NCBI GenBank assembly: GCA_017465225.1
Contig: JAFTWQ010000034.1
Location: 1-64,000, forward strand
Direction: 5' to 3'
Source: Bacteroidales bacterium
GTDB taxonomy: Bacteria > Bacteroidota > Bacteroidia > Bacteroidales > UBA932
DNA length: 64,000 nucleotides
The position numbers and the translations under genes are program-made. Positions 51,072-60,185 of the stretch are shown here, piece by piece. The notes beneath the pieces were generated by a model, which saw only the letters and a program-made list of their open reading frames with translations, searched no databases and was not told the DNA's origin. Numbering within the stretch: the stretch's first letter is position 1; the number at the start of each line of letters is the position of its first letter.

Positions 51072-52541
51072 ATGAAAAAAGACACAGGCAAAGAACTGAT
51101 GACCAACTGGCGCTGGTGGATGGTCGTGCTGCTTTTCGTGGCGACTACTGTCAACTACATGGACCGCCAGGTCCTTTCCCTCACATGGAAAGACTTCATC
51201 GCACCGGAATTCCATTGGACCGACAATGACTACGGTACAATCACCGCATTCTTCTCCATCATCTACGCGATCTGCATGCTCTTCGCAGGCAAGTTCGTAG
51301 ACTGGATGGGAACAAAGAAAGGATATCTCTGGGCCATCGGAGTATGGTCATTCGGAGCAGTGATCCACGCGGCATGCGGATGGGCCACCATGCACATCGA
51401 AGGCTATGAATCAGTTGAAGCAATGGCCGCTGTCGAAGCCGGTTCTGCAGCCGCTCTCGGAATCGCATCCGTCAGCGTATGGCTCTTCCTTGCGGCACGT
51501 GCGATCCTCGCTCTCGGAGAAGCAGGAAACTTCCCGGCAGCGATCAAGACGACAGCCGAGTACTTCCCGAAGAAGGACCGTGCATTCGCGACCTCGATAT
51601 TCAACGCAGGAGCTTCAGTCGGAGCCCTCATCGCCCCTGCCACCATTCCGCTTCTCGCCCAGTTCTTCAAGGACAGAGGCATCGGAGGAGGATGGGAGAT
51701 GGCATTCATCATCATCGGAGCCCTCGGATTCATATGGATGGGATTCTGGGTATTCATGTATGAGAAGCCTCATAAGTCAAAGCACGTCAACGCTGCGGAA
51801 CTCGCTTATATCCAGCAGGATGAGGACGAGCCGGCTGCAGCTGAAGGCGCTGAGGAGAAGAGCAGCATTCCTTTCCTCAAATGCTTCACATACCGTCAGA
51901 CATGGTCATTCATCGCCGGAAAGTTCTTTACCGACGGAGTATGGTGGTTCTACCTTTTCTGGGCACCGGCGTACTTTTCCGACCAGTTCGGATACAAGTC
52001 GTCTTCTGGTATGGGAATGGCCCTCATCGTAACCCTTTATGCGATCGTGACAGTCATCTCCATCTTCGGAGGATACCTGCCTAAATATTTCGTAGAGAAA
52101 AAGAACATGCATCCATATTCAGGACGAATGCTCGCGATGCTCATCTTCGCATTCTTCCCTCTCTTCGCCCTTTTCGCACAGCCAATGGGACAGTTCTCCG
52201 CATGGTGGCCGGCAATCATCATCGGTCTTGCAGGAGCTGGCCATCAGGCATGGTCTGCAAACCTCTTCTCGACCGTAGGCGACATGTTCCCTAAATCGGC
52301 GATCGCCACAATCACCGGTATCGGAGGTATGGCAGGAGGCGTAAGCTCGTTCCTTATCAACAAGGGAGCGGGTATGCTCTTCACATATTCCGAAAACGCA
52401 GGTGCGGCATTCTCATTCCTCGGCTTCGAGGGCAAGGAAGCCGGCTACATGATCGTGTTCTGTATCTGCGCGGTCGCATACCTTATCGCATGGGCAGTGA
52501 TGAAGGCTCTTGTACCGAGGTACAAGAAGATCGAAGAATAA
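51072..52541 (+). CDS. MFS transporter, anion:cation symporter (hexuronate/ExuT-like)
   Basis: 489 residues with about 12 membrane segments. VATTVNYMDRQVLSLTWKDF near the N-terminus and RAILALGEAGNFPAAIKTTAEYFPKKDRAFATSIFNAGASVG are characteristic of the ACS family that includes ExuT and other sugar-acid carriers. It is single and is followed by a terminator. The divergent LacI-family gene and the palindrome near its promoter suggest repression by that protein in the absence of substrate. Substrate is probably an acidic sugar, by family only. Confidence 0.88.
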   Translation: MKKDTGKELMTNWRWWMVVLLFVATTVNYMDRQVLSLTWKDFIAPEFHWTDNDYGTITAFFSIIYAICMLFAGKFVDWMGTKKGYLWAIGVWSFGAVIHAACGWATMHIEGYESVEAMAAVEAGSAAALGIASVSVWLFLAARAILALGEAGNFPAAIKTTAEYFPKKDRAFATSIFNAGASVGALIAPATIPLLAQFFKDRGIGGGWEMAFIIIGALGFIWMGFWVFMYEKPHKSKHVNAAELAYIQQDEDEPAAAEGAEEKSSIPFLKCFTYRQTWSFIAGKFFTDGVWWFYLFWAPAYFSDQFGYKSSSGMGMALIVTLYAIVTVISIFGGYLPKYFVEKKNMHPYSGRMLAMLIFAFFPLFALFAQPMGQFSAWWPAIIIGLAGAGHQAWSANLFSTVGDMFPKSAIATITGIGGMAGGVSSFLINKGAGMLFTYSENAGAAFSFLGFEGKEAGYMIVFCICAVAYLIAWAVMKALVPRYKKIEE

Positions 52542-52561
52542 TAACACCTGCATATTCAGGG

Positions 52562-52594
52562 AAAGCCATCTTTATTTTGAAAGATGGCTTTTTC
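52562..52594. terminator. bidirectional terminator between MFS and HTCS genes
   Basis: AAAGCCATCTTT (52562-52573) and AAAGATGGCTTT (52580-52591) form a 12-bp stem with a 6-nt loop and a T run on the plus side. The HTCS gene ends inside it (stop at 52572-52574), so it also encodes the last residues of that protein. Confidence 0.85.
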
Positions 52595-55500
52595 TATATT
52601 CTGACGGAGATACACCGTATTCTTCCTTGAAGCATTGACGGAAGTATATCATGCTGCTGATTCCTACATTCCATGATGTTTCCGATACATTGTACGACCC
52701 GGATGCCAGCATTTCCGCAGCCTTGCGCATCTTTATCTTTCGTATATACTCATTAGCCGATATACCGACCAGTCCTTTCAGTTTCCTGTAAAGGGTTGAC
52801 GGACTCATATTCATCTTGTCCGCAAGCCATGAAACATCGAGATTTTCAGATGAAATATTCTCTTCAATGAGTTCTGTAATCCTCTTGAGATATTCATTAT
52901 CTATTACTGCATAATTATTCTGAGCCACTTCCATTTCCTTATCCTCAGGAATTGCAGCTGCAAACTGGTCCATGATCTTCCTTCTCGCATCAAGAAGATT
53001 GCTGACTCTCGCTCTGAGCATTCCGCTTGTAAATGGTTTAGGAATATATGAATCCGCACCGACTTCATATCCTTCGCTCCTGTCTTCAATGGTATTCTTT
53101 GCTGTAAGAAGTATGACAGGGATATGGCTGAGATTCAGATCTTTCTTGATGTTTGCACAAAGCTGGATACCATCCATTACTGGCATCATTATATCACTTA
53201 TCACCAGATCAGGGATATGCTTGACAACCAGCTTAAGTCCATCCGCGCCATTGCTGGCCGTATAAATGTCATACCTGTCTATCAAGGATCCCTTCACATA
53301 TTTACGTATCTCGTCGTTGTCATCAACAACAACGATCTGAGGCCTTTTCGCAGTGTTTTCATTCGGGATGATCTCATTTACTGCCGAATATGGTTCTTCC
53401 TCTTCCGGAGGAAGCATAGGGATACGTACTGTAAATACACTGCCCTTTCCCACTTCACTTTCTACGGATACCCTTCCTCCATGGAGTTTGACATATTTCT
53501 TTACCAATGCTAATCCGATTCCTGTTCCTTGTGCCTGTCCGGCAACCTGATAATATCTGTCAAATATCTTTTCCAGATTTTCCTTCGATATTCCTGAACC
53601 GCTGTCCTCAACACTGAGACAGGCATAGTTCACGCCATCTGTTTCAACTGTATTGAGACTGATCTTCACATAACCTGAGCTTGTGTACTTCATGGCGTTC
53701 GAAAGAAGATTCCTGAGAATCGTCGCGAAAACCTCCGGATCAAATCTCGTCATCACTCCCCTCTCAACCTCAAATACTATTTCAACATTCCTGTTGGTAT
53801 TAGCTTCGGAAAAAATATGTCCCACATCCTCGACAGTCTTGCTGAGATCCGCATAAATCGGCTTAAGCTGCACATTATGAGTCTCAGCCTTTCTGAAATC
53901 CAGCAGCTTGTTTATAAGTTCCATCAATATATTGGAATTGCGCAAGATTACAGACAGTTTCTGTCTGACATGCCCGGACAATGAAAAATCATTCTTAAGA
54001 TCTTCCAAAGGTCCGATTATCAATGTCAGAGGAGTCCTCAGTTCATGGGTGATATTAGTATAGAAACGCAACCTTTCCTCATTGACCTCTTTAATTCTCG
54101 CAAGCGTTTCCTTTTCAAGTTTCAGTTCGTTGTCATGCGAAAGTTTCTGTTTGTATAAATACAGGAACATAGCCAGAATGAACAGGAGGAAAAGGAGATA
54201 TATGGTCCACGCAACCTTTGAAGCATAAACTGGAGGAGTAACACTGATTCTCAAAGATATGATTCTTCCATCCCACTCCTCATTGATCATACGGGCTCGA
54301 ACCATAAGAGTATATGATCCCGGATCAAGCTGCCTGAACACCACTTCATTGTGCCTGTCAACAGGATACCAGTTCACATCCCTGCCTTCAACTTTATACG
54401 AATACTCCACATAATCTGATATACCATGGTCATCAACAGCAAAGGAAACCGTAAAGTTGTTCTGTCCATGCTTCAATTTCATTTCTTCACGTCCAGCCAG
54501 AATAATAGTTTCATTCCTGTTTCCCAACGGGTCATCAGCATCAAATATATTCATCTCAGAAAAATGCAATGATGGCGAATGTCTGCCAGAATACACTTCT
54601 TCCGGATGGATGATGGAGATTCCTTTTGTCGAACCGAAATACAATTTTCCTTCATTGTCTATAGTGACTGCAGCCGGAGCATAATTGCCGTCAGCCAGTC
54701 CGTTTCTATGATCATATCTCTTGACTTTCAGTTCATCCGGATCAAACCAGCAGACAGATACACTGGTACTGAACCATATCATCCCGTTTTTATCTTCAAT
54801 TACAGCTTTGACATTCTCAGATCCCTCTTCGTTAAATTCAACTTTGAAATAATCTATTTCATCGCCATCATTAAAACACACCAATCCCTCAGCTGTAGCA
54901 GCCCAGATATTTCCTTTTCTGTCAAGCATGAGGTGGTTTACCGTATTTGAAGGGAAACCGCTATCCGTATTATATGATGCGATCCGATTCATCTCACTAT
55001 CATATACGAATAATCCGCTTCTCAACGTTCCAAGCCAGATGTTTCCTTTTTTATCAATAGAAATATTTCTAAGATAATTATCCGGAAAATAATCCGGAGC
55101 AGAATACCTGTGAAGTTCCTTGAAAGTTCTAAGGTCTAAAAGATACAGGCCGCGGTATCCGGACACCACCCACATAAAGCCGTCCTGCTCGTAAAAGTCC
55201 CTGACTTCAGGAATCTGCAGTTCTGCCTTGTGGTTCAATAAAGGGTCGGTTACGATTGTCGGACCGTTGAATGATCCGACCCATATATTTCCTGAACTGT
55301 CATGACATATCGAAAAAATGCTTCTGTCGAAGTTCTTGCCATGAGAAATGTCCACTACATTGAAATCTGCATCAATAACATTGATTCCTCCTCCATCAGT
55401 TCCGGCAAGAAGCTTCCCATTGGGAGAGAAATCCAGGCTCGTGACACTATTTTCAGGCATATCCGAATAAACCATGAATCCAGGACTGTTCTTTCCATAA

Positions 55501-56537
55501 AAAAGAATTCCGTGACCATACGAGCCGATCCACAGATTACCGAAATCATCTTCAAACATCGATCTTACACTGGAATTCTCCAGTTCTTCAACATCCTGAA
55601 ATCTTTTGAAATTCTGTCCGGACACTCCAGCAGATATATCCATCACCCACAGACCGTTATAGCCAGGCGAAACAAGAAGTTTCTTATCGGAAGTCACCAA
55701 TACAGACATGATAAAACCGTCAGGCAGACCAGTATTTCCATAATTGAATACCTGAAAATCCATACTGACGGAACGATACAGGGCCAATCCATGCCTTGTA
55801 CCCACCCATATATTGCCATCACCATCCTTATACATACATCCAATTTCATTCGAAGGAAGTGAACATGGATCATCAGGCTCATGTCTGTATCTTACTGCTG
55901 TACGGGTGATCGGATCCATTACGGCAATTCCACCACCATATGAAGCAAGGTAGACCTTGCCATCGATGCCAAGCTCAATAGCTCTGAATGAGCTTCCCGC
56001 CAGTCCCTCGACATTTTCATGGTCATATAGAGTTATATCTTCTGTATCTGGATCATAACATCCCACTCCTTTTGTATAGGTAGTAAACCATATCCTTCCA
56101 CGGTCATCCTGTTCGATATCAGTGACTTCGTCTGACGGTAGCGATACCGGAGCATCACATGAATGCCTTAAGAATCCTGCTGAGCCATCCGAATAATCAT
56201 ACACCGAGATACCGGCACGCTGAGTAGCCACCCACACCTTGTCGGAAAAACGGTCTGGCAAGACCTTGTTGATTTCATTTCCTGAAAGGATACCGGAGCT
56301 TTTCATATAATTTCTGATGCTCACTCCGTCAAACCTGTTCATTCCCTCTTCCGTACCGATCCACATGCCACCGTACCGGTCCTGCGACAAGGACATGATA
56401 TAATTATTTGTCAGCCCTTCATTGAGCTGCAACCATTTCTTTAAACCGGATTCATTCTCAGCACCGGCAGCAGAATGAGCGGCCAGCAGTACCAAAACAA
56501 CAGCCCTGAAAAGGGCGATCATGCGATTCTTTACCAT
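52572..56537 (-). CDS. hybrid two-component system sensor/regulator (HTCS)
   Basis: 1321 residues. Signal peptide, then two seven-bladed-type Reg_prop propellers (GMWIGTEEGMNRFDG, GNIWVGTRHGLALY, GNLWIGSYGHGILFY, GNIWLGTLRSGLFVY, GNIWAATAEGLVCFN), a Y_Y_Y Ig-like domain (about 670-760), one membrane helix (about 768-790), HisKA with H831 (NITHELRTPLTL), HATPase (about 950-1040), a receiver domain with D1115 (ISDIMMPVMDG) and an AraC-type HTH (about 1230-1321). HTCS proteins sense a periplasmic glycan product and activate the adjacent locus. It is divergent from the DUF5107 gene and SusCD at 56.7-64 kb, the expected target. A -7 element ends 4 bases before the ATG. Confidence 0.95.
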   Translation of the reverse strand: MVKNRMIALFRAVVLVLLAAHSAAGAENESGLKKWLQLNEGLTNNYIMSLSQDRYGGMWIGTEEGMNRFDGVSIRNYMKSSGILSGNEINKVLPDRFSDKVWVATQRAGISVYDYSDGSAGFLRHSCDAPVSLPSDEVTDIEQDDRGRIWFTTYTKGVGCYDPDTEDITLYDHENVEGLAGSSFRAIELGIDGKVYLASYGGGIAVMDPITRTAVRYRHEPDDPCSLPSNEIGCMYKDGDGNIWVGTRHGLALYRSVSMDFQVFNYGNTGLPDGFIMSVLVTSDKKLLVSPGYNGLWVMDISAGVSGQNFKRFQDVEELENSSVRSMFEDDFGNLWIGSYGHGILFYGKNSPGFMVYSDMPENSVTSLDFSPNGKLLAGTDGGGINVIDADFNVVDISHGKNFDRSIFSICHDSSGNIWVGSFNGPTIVTDPLLNHKAELQIPEVRDFYEQDGFMWVVSGYRGLYLLDLRTFKELHRYSAPDYFPDNYLRNISIDKKGNIWLGTLRSGLFVYDSEMNRIASYNTDSGFPSNTVNHLMLDRKGNIWAATAEGLVCFNDGDEIDYFKVEFNEEGSENVKAVIEDKNGMIWFSTSVSVCWFDPDELKVKRYDHRNGLADGNYAPAAVTIDNEGKLYFGSTKGISIIHPEEVYSGRHSPSLHFSEMNIFDADDPLGNRNETIILAGREEMKLKHGQNNFTVSFAVDDHGISDYVEYSYKVEGRDVNWYPVDRHNEVVFRQLDPGSYTLMVRARMINEEWDGRIISLRISVTPPVYASKVAWTIYLLFLLFILAMFLYLYKQKLSHDNELKLEKETLARIKEVNEERLRFYTNITHELRTPLTLIIGPLEDLKNDFSLSGHVRQKLSVILRNSNILMELINKLLDFRKAETHNVQLKPIYADLSKTVEDVGHIFSEANTNRNVEIVFEVERGVMTRFDPEVFATILRNLLSNAMKYTSSGYVKISLNTVETDGVNYACLSVEDSGSGISKENLEKIFDRYYQVAGQAQGTGIGLALVKKYVKLHGGRVSVESEVGKGSVFTVRIPMLPPEEEEPYSAVNEIIPNENTAKRPQIVVVDDNDEIRKYVKGSLIDRYDIYTASNGADGLKLVVKHIPDLVISDIMMPVMDGIQLCANIKKDLNLSHIPVILLTAKNTIEDRSEGYEVGADSYIPKPFTSGMLRARVSNLLDARRKIMDQFAAAIPEDKEMEVAQNNYAVIDNEYLKRITELIEENISSENLDVSWLADKMNMSPSTLYRKLKGLVGISANEYIRKIKMRKAAEMLASGSYNVSETSWNVGISSMIYFRQCFKEEYGVSPSEYRKSHLSK

Positions 56538-56541
56538 ATCA

Positions 56542-56549
56542 CAAATATA
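56542..56549 (-). promoter_or_regulatory. -7 element of the HTCS gene, immediately before the start
   Basis: Minus-strand TATATTTG (56549-56542) ends 4 bases before the ATG at 56537, implying a leaderless or near-leaderless mRNA if it is the real promoter. Confidence 0.45.
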
Positions 56550-56616
56550 TGCATAAATCGGTCATATTGAGCTTTCATTTTCATCACTGCACGATTTGAG
56601 ACCATTTTTGAATGAT

Positions 56617-56654
56617 TTGTACTTGGAGTACAACAAGCTTACTGATTAACTTTA
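56617..56654 (+). promoter_or_regulatory. inverted repeat and -7-like element upstream of the DUF5107 gene
   Basis: TTGTAC-N5-GTACAA (56617-56633) lies 13 bases upstream of TAACTTTA (56647-56654), a one-mismatch -7 element. Candidate HTCS binding site in the divergent intergenic region. Confidence 0.45.
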
Positions 56655-56729
56655 GAAAAAAATTATGGCAGAGGCCTGACAAACCACTATAAAATTAATA
56701 AAAAAACATTAACCAAAAAACAATCAGTC

Positions 56730-59700
56730 ATGAAGAACAAGGCAACCATCATCACGGCTATCCTGGCTCTGCTGCTGATCTCACTACCGGCCATGTCGCA
56801 GGTAAAAGTCAGCGAGACCAAGACTACCATACCGACGTACCTTGTCGGTGATCCTGGACTGGATCCTTATTTCTTTACAGGCAGAACCTATCAGGGAGCT
56901 GCCGGACATGTATACCCTTATCCTATGTATGACATTCTCACTGATGACAGGGTGGAAAGGGAATACAATTATCTGAAACTTGAAAATGAGTATACGGAGA
57001 TCGGTGTCCTTCCGGAAATCGGAGGCCGCATATTCTCCGCGAACGACAAACAGACCGGATATAATTTCTTCTATCGTCAGCATGTGATCCGCCCTGCATT
57101 GATCGGTATGATCGGCTCATGGATTTCAGGAGGAGTAGAATGGAATATCCCTCACCATCACCGTGCTTCTTCAACACTCAATGCTGGTTATGAAATAGTT
57201 GAGAATGAGGACGGAAGCAAGACAATATGGATCGGAGAGACTGAACTCCGTCAGAGACTGAAATGGAACATCGGCCTCACAATCTTCCCTGGCAAATCTT
57301 ATGTTGAGGCTACTTTCCATATCCAGAACCGTACTCCAATCATGCAGTCATTCCTTTATTGGGCAAACGTTTCCGTTCATGCAAACAATGACTATCAGGT
57401 ACAGTTCCCACCTCAGACCCTTTATGGCACAAGCCACAGCAAGACACAGTACACAGACTGGCCTTACAACCCTATAAGGAACAGCGGTGAGCCTGTTGAC
57501 AACAGCTATTGGGCTAACTGGGCAGGCAGCAACTCTACATTTGCTGTCGACTACGCTCAGGATTTCCTCGTAGGTTACGACTATGGTCAGAATGCCGGTA
57601 CAGCACATTGGGCTAACCACCATGTGGTTCCAGGTAAGAAATTCTTCCTGTGGGGAACAGAAAGCGTATGGAACGAGATGCTTACTGAAGAGGATGGAGC
57701 ATATCTCGAGCTCATGGTAGGTACATATTCCGACAATCAGCCGGACTACAGCTGGCTTGGCCCTAATGAAGTACGCGTTACAAAGCAGTACTGGTTCCCT
57801 ATAAAAGGTATCGGCGGTGCAAAGAACGTGACACTTGAAGGAGCTGTGAATCTCGAGCGCACAAGCAAGACATCCATGATGGTAGGATTCAACGCTACAG
57901 CACTTTATGAGAATGCGAAGATCGTTGTAAAGGCTGGAGACAATGTCCTTCTTGAAAAGACTCTCACAATCGACCCTGACACTCCTTTCAGACAGGATTT
58001 CAACATCTCTGCAGATGTAGAGGACAAAGACCTCTTTGCTGGTCTCTATGACAAGGATGGAAAGGAACTCGTAAGCTATTCTCCATATATTAAGGAAGAC
58101 ATCGAGCGTCCTCATCCGGCTGACCGTCCAGGAAAGCCTGAGGAATATGAGTCTGTTGAGGAGCTACTCCTTGCAGGTCAGAGACTTGAAGAGTTCCATA
58201 ATGCACGCGTTGACCCAATGCCTTATTATGAAGAGGCTCTCCGCAGAGACTCACTCGATTCACGTGTCAATGTGAACATGGGTATCCTGTATGCAAAGAG
58301 AGCTGAATGGGATAAGGCTGAAAAGCATCTTCAGAGAGCATACAAGCGCCTTACAGGCCTCCATTACATGCCTCAGATCGACAAGACAGGCGCTATCTAC
58401 CATACAAATCCTAAGGATGGCGAAATGCTTTATTATCTCGGAGTGACCTCACAGGCTCTCGGTAAAGAGAAGGAAGCTGAAAGCTATTATTGGAAATCTA
58501 CATGGTATCCTGGATTCCAGTCGGCAGCATACCTTTACCTTGCAGAAATCTACTGGAAGCAGGGCAAGAAGCAGATGGCTCTCGAGGCTATCGACAACTC
58601 TATCGATCTCAGCGGAAAGAGCACTCACAGCAAATTCGTGAAGTCATATTTCCTCAGCAGCATGGGCAAGACAGAAAAAGCCAAGGCCCTTCTTGAGGCA
58701 AACATCGACTTTGATCCGCTTGATTTCCTCAGCCGCGCAGAGCTTGCACGTCTTGAAAATAATGACGATGCATTGGCATACACAATCAGACACATGGGTA
58801 TTCCACTTCAGGAAAGCATCGAAATCGCTACATTCTACGGCGGAGTAGGAGCATATGCTGAAGCTGCATCATTCCTTGACAAGGTAATGGCACTCGGAAC
58901 TCCATATGCATCAACTCCAATGCAGAAGAATGCTGTAGAGCCGTTCACAGCGTCTCCGCTTCTCAATTACATGGCAGGTTACTACACTCACCTCGCCGGT
59001 GATGCAGACAAGGCTCTTGACTATTATAAGAAGGCTGCTGTCATGTCACCTGACTACTGCTTCCCTTCACGCACAGAAGAAAAGCTCATGCTTGAGGACG
59101 TAATGGCATTGAATCCATCAGATGCAATGGCACCTTACTACCTTGGAAACCTCCTTTATTATTACAATCAGAAGGATGCCGGCATAGCAGCATGGAATAA
59201 GGCTGCTGAACTCAATCCTGCATACGGACGTACATTCAGAAACCTCGGATTCGCGGCTGACAAATATCAGAACGACAAGGCTGCTGCCGCAGATCTTTAC
59301 CGCAAGGCTATTGCAGCTGATCCGACTGACCCTAAGTTCTTTACAGAACTTGACATTCTCGAAGAGGCACTCAAGGTTCCTTCAGCACAGCGTCTTGCAC
59401 GCATGGAGAAGAACAAGAAGACAATCTTCAATTCTGACGACGCTACTTCAAGATACGTATACCTCCTTGTTGACAACGGAAAATACGATCAGGCACTTTC
59501 ACTGCTCAGGACACGTCACTTCCGCGTATGGGAAGGCGGTCAGACCGTATACACACAGTTTGTTGACGCAAATCTCCTCAAGGGTCTCACTCACATGAAC
59601 AAGAGACAGTACAAGAAGGCTCTGGAGCGTTTCCTTGAGGCAGGTACATTCCCTAGAAACCTTGAGACCAATGAGCTTTCAACAGGCCCTATAGTTGCAA

Positions 59701-60143
59701 AAGTAGCTTACCATCAAGCGCTTGCATACAAGGCTCTCGGACAGAACGATAAGGCTGAAGAGGCATTCAAGAGATGCATCGAAACTGCTGGAGGCGGAAA
59801 TGCATGGTCTAGAAGAAGAGGCGGTGCAGACGAAAGCAAATATTTCGTTGCAATGTCTCAGAAGGCACTCGGACAGAATGAAGAGTGCAAGAGGACACTT
59901 GAAGAGATGCAGGCATATGTTGACGAACAGTTCGCACAGTCTGGCGTCACTGTCGTGGACATCTACTCGAAGTTCGGAGAGGACGGATCAAGCGACACAG
60001 TCAATGCACGCAACATCTACATTCAGGGACTTGTTTATCTGGCAAACGGAAACAAGGCCAAAGCTAAGGAATATTTTACAAGGTCTCTCGAAATCAATCC
60101 ATCAAGCGTATGGACCAAATATTTTCTTGGAACTTGCAAATAA
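56730..60143 (+). CDS. DUF5107 domain protein with TPR repeats
   Basis: 1137 residues with signal peptide (IITAILALLLISLPAMSQ). Residues about 35-345 are the DUF5107 domain, with ENEYTEIGVLPEIGGRIFSAND, GGVEWNIPHHHRASS and GLTIFPGKSYVEATFHIQNRT, resembling the galactose-mutarotase-like beta-sandwich fold. After a linker come about ten TPR motifs (NMGILYAKRAEWDKAEKHLQRAY, YYLGVTSQALGKEKEAESYYWK, YLGNLLYYYNQKDAGIAAWNKAAELNP, IQGLVYLANGNKAKAKEYFTRSLEINP). Such proteins occur in Bacteroidota sugar-utilisation loci and may act on or bind a glycan; enzymatic activity is not proven here. It is the first gene after the HTCS promoter region and 42 bases before SusC. Confidence 0.85.
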   Translation: MKNKATIITAILALLLISLPAMSQVKVSETKTTIPTYLVGDPGLDPYFFTGRTYQGAAGHVYPYPMYDILTDDRVEREYNYLKLENEYTEIGVLPEIGGRIFSANDKQTGYNFFYRQHVIRPALIGMIGSWISGGVEWNIPHHHRASSTLNAGYEIVENEDGSKTIWIGETELRQRLKWNIGLTIFPGKSYVEATFHIQNRTPIMQSFLYWANVSVHANNDYQVQFPPQTLYGTSHSKTQYTDWPYNPIRNSGEPVDNSYWANWAGSNSTFAVDYAQDFLVGYDYGQNAGTAHWANHHVVPGKKFFLWGTESVWNEMLTEEDGAYLELMVGTYSDNQPDYSWLGPNEVRVTKQYWFPIKGIGGAKNVTLEGAVNLERTSKTSMMVGFNATALYENAKIVVKAGDNVLLEKTLTIDPDTPFRQDFNISADVEDKDLFAGLYDKDGKELVSYSPYIKEDIERPHPADRPGKPEEYESVEELLLAGQRLEEFHNARVDPMPYYEEALRRDSLDSRVNVNMGILYAKRAEWDKAEKHLQRAYKRLTGLHYMPQIDKTGAIYHTNPKDGEMLYYLGVTSQALGKEKEAESYYWKSTWYPGFQSAAYLYLAEIYWKQGKKQMALEAIDNSIDLSGKSTHSKFVKSYFLSSMGKTEKAKALLEANIDFDPLDFLSRAELARLENNDDALAYTIRHMGIPLQESIEIATFYGGVGAYAEAASFLDKVMALGTPYASTPMQKNAVEPFTASPLLNYMAGYYTHLAGDADKALDYYKKAAVMSPDYCFPSRTEEKLMLEDVMALNPSDAMAPYYLGNLLYYYNQKDAGIAAWNKAAELNPAYGRTFRNLGFAADKYQNDKAAAADLYRKAIAADPTDPKFFTELDILEEALKVPSAQRLARMEKNKKTIFNSDDATSRYVYLLVDNGKYDQALSLLRTRHFRVWEGGQTVYTQFVDANLLKGLTHMNKRQYKKALERFLEAGTFPRNLETNELSTGPIVAKVAYHQALAYKALGQNDKAEEAFKRCIETAGGGNAWSRRRGGADESKYFVAMSQKALGQNEECKRTLEEMQAYVDEQFAQSGVTVVDIYSKFGEDGSSDTVNARNIYIQGLVYLANGNKAKAKEYFTRSLEINPSSVWTKYFLGTCK

Positions 60144-60185
60144 CACCCATAAAACCACAACACTAACTACTAAAAATCAAGAGGC

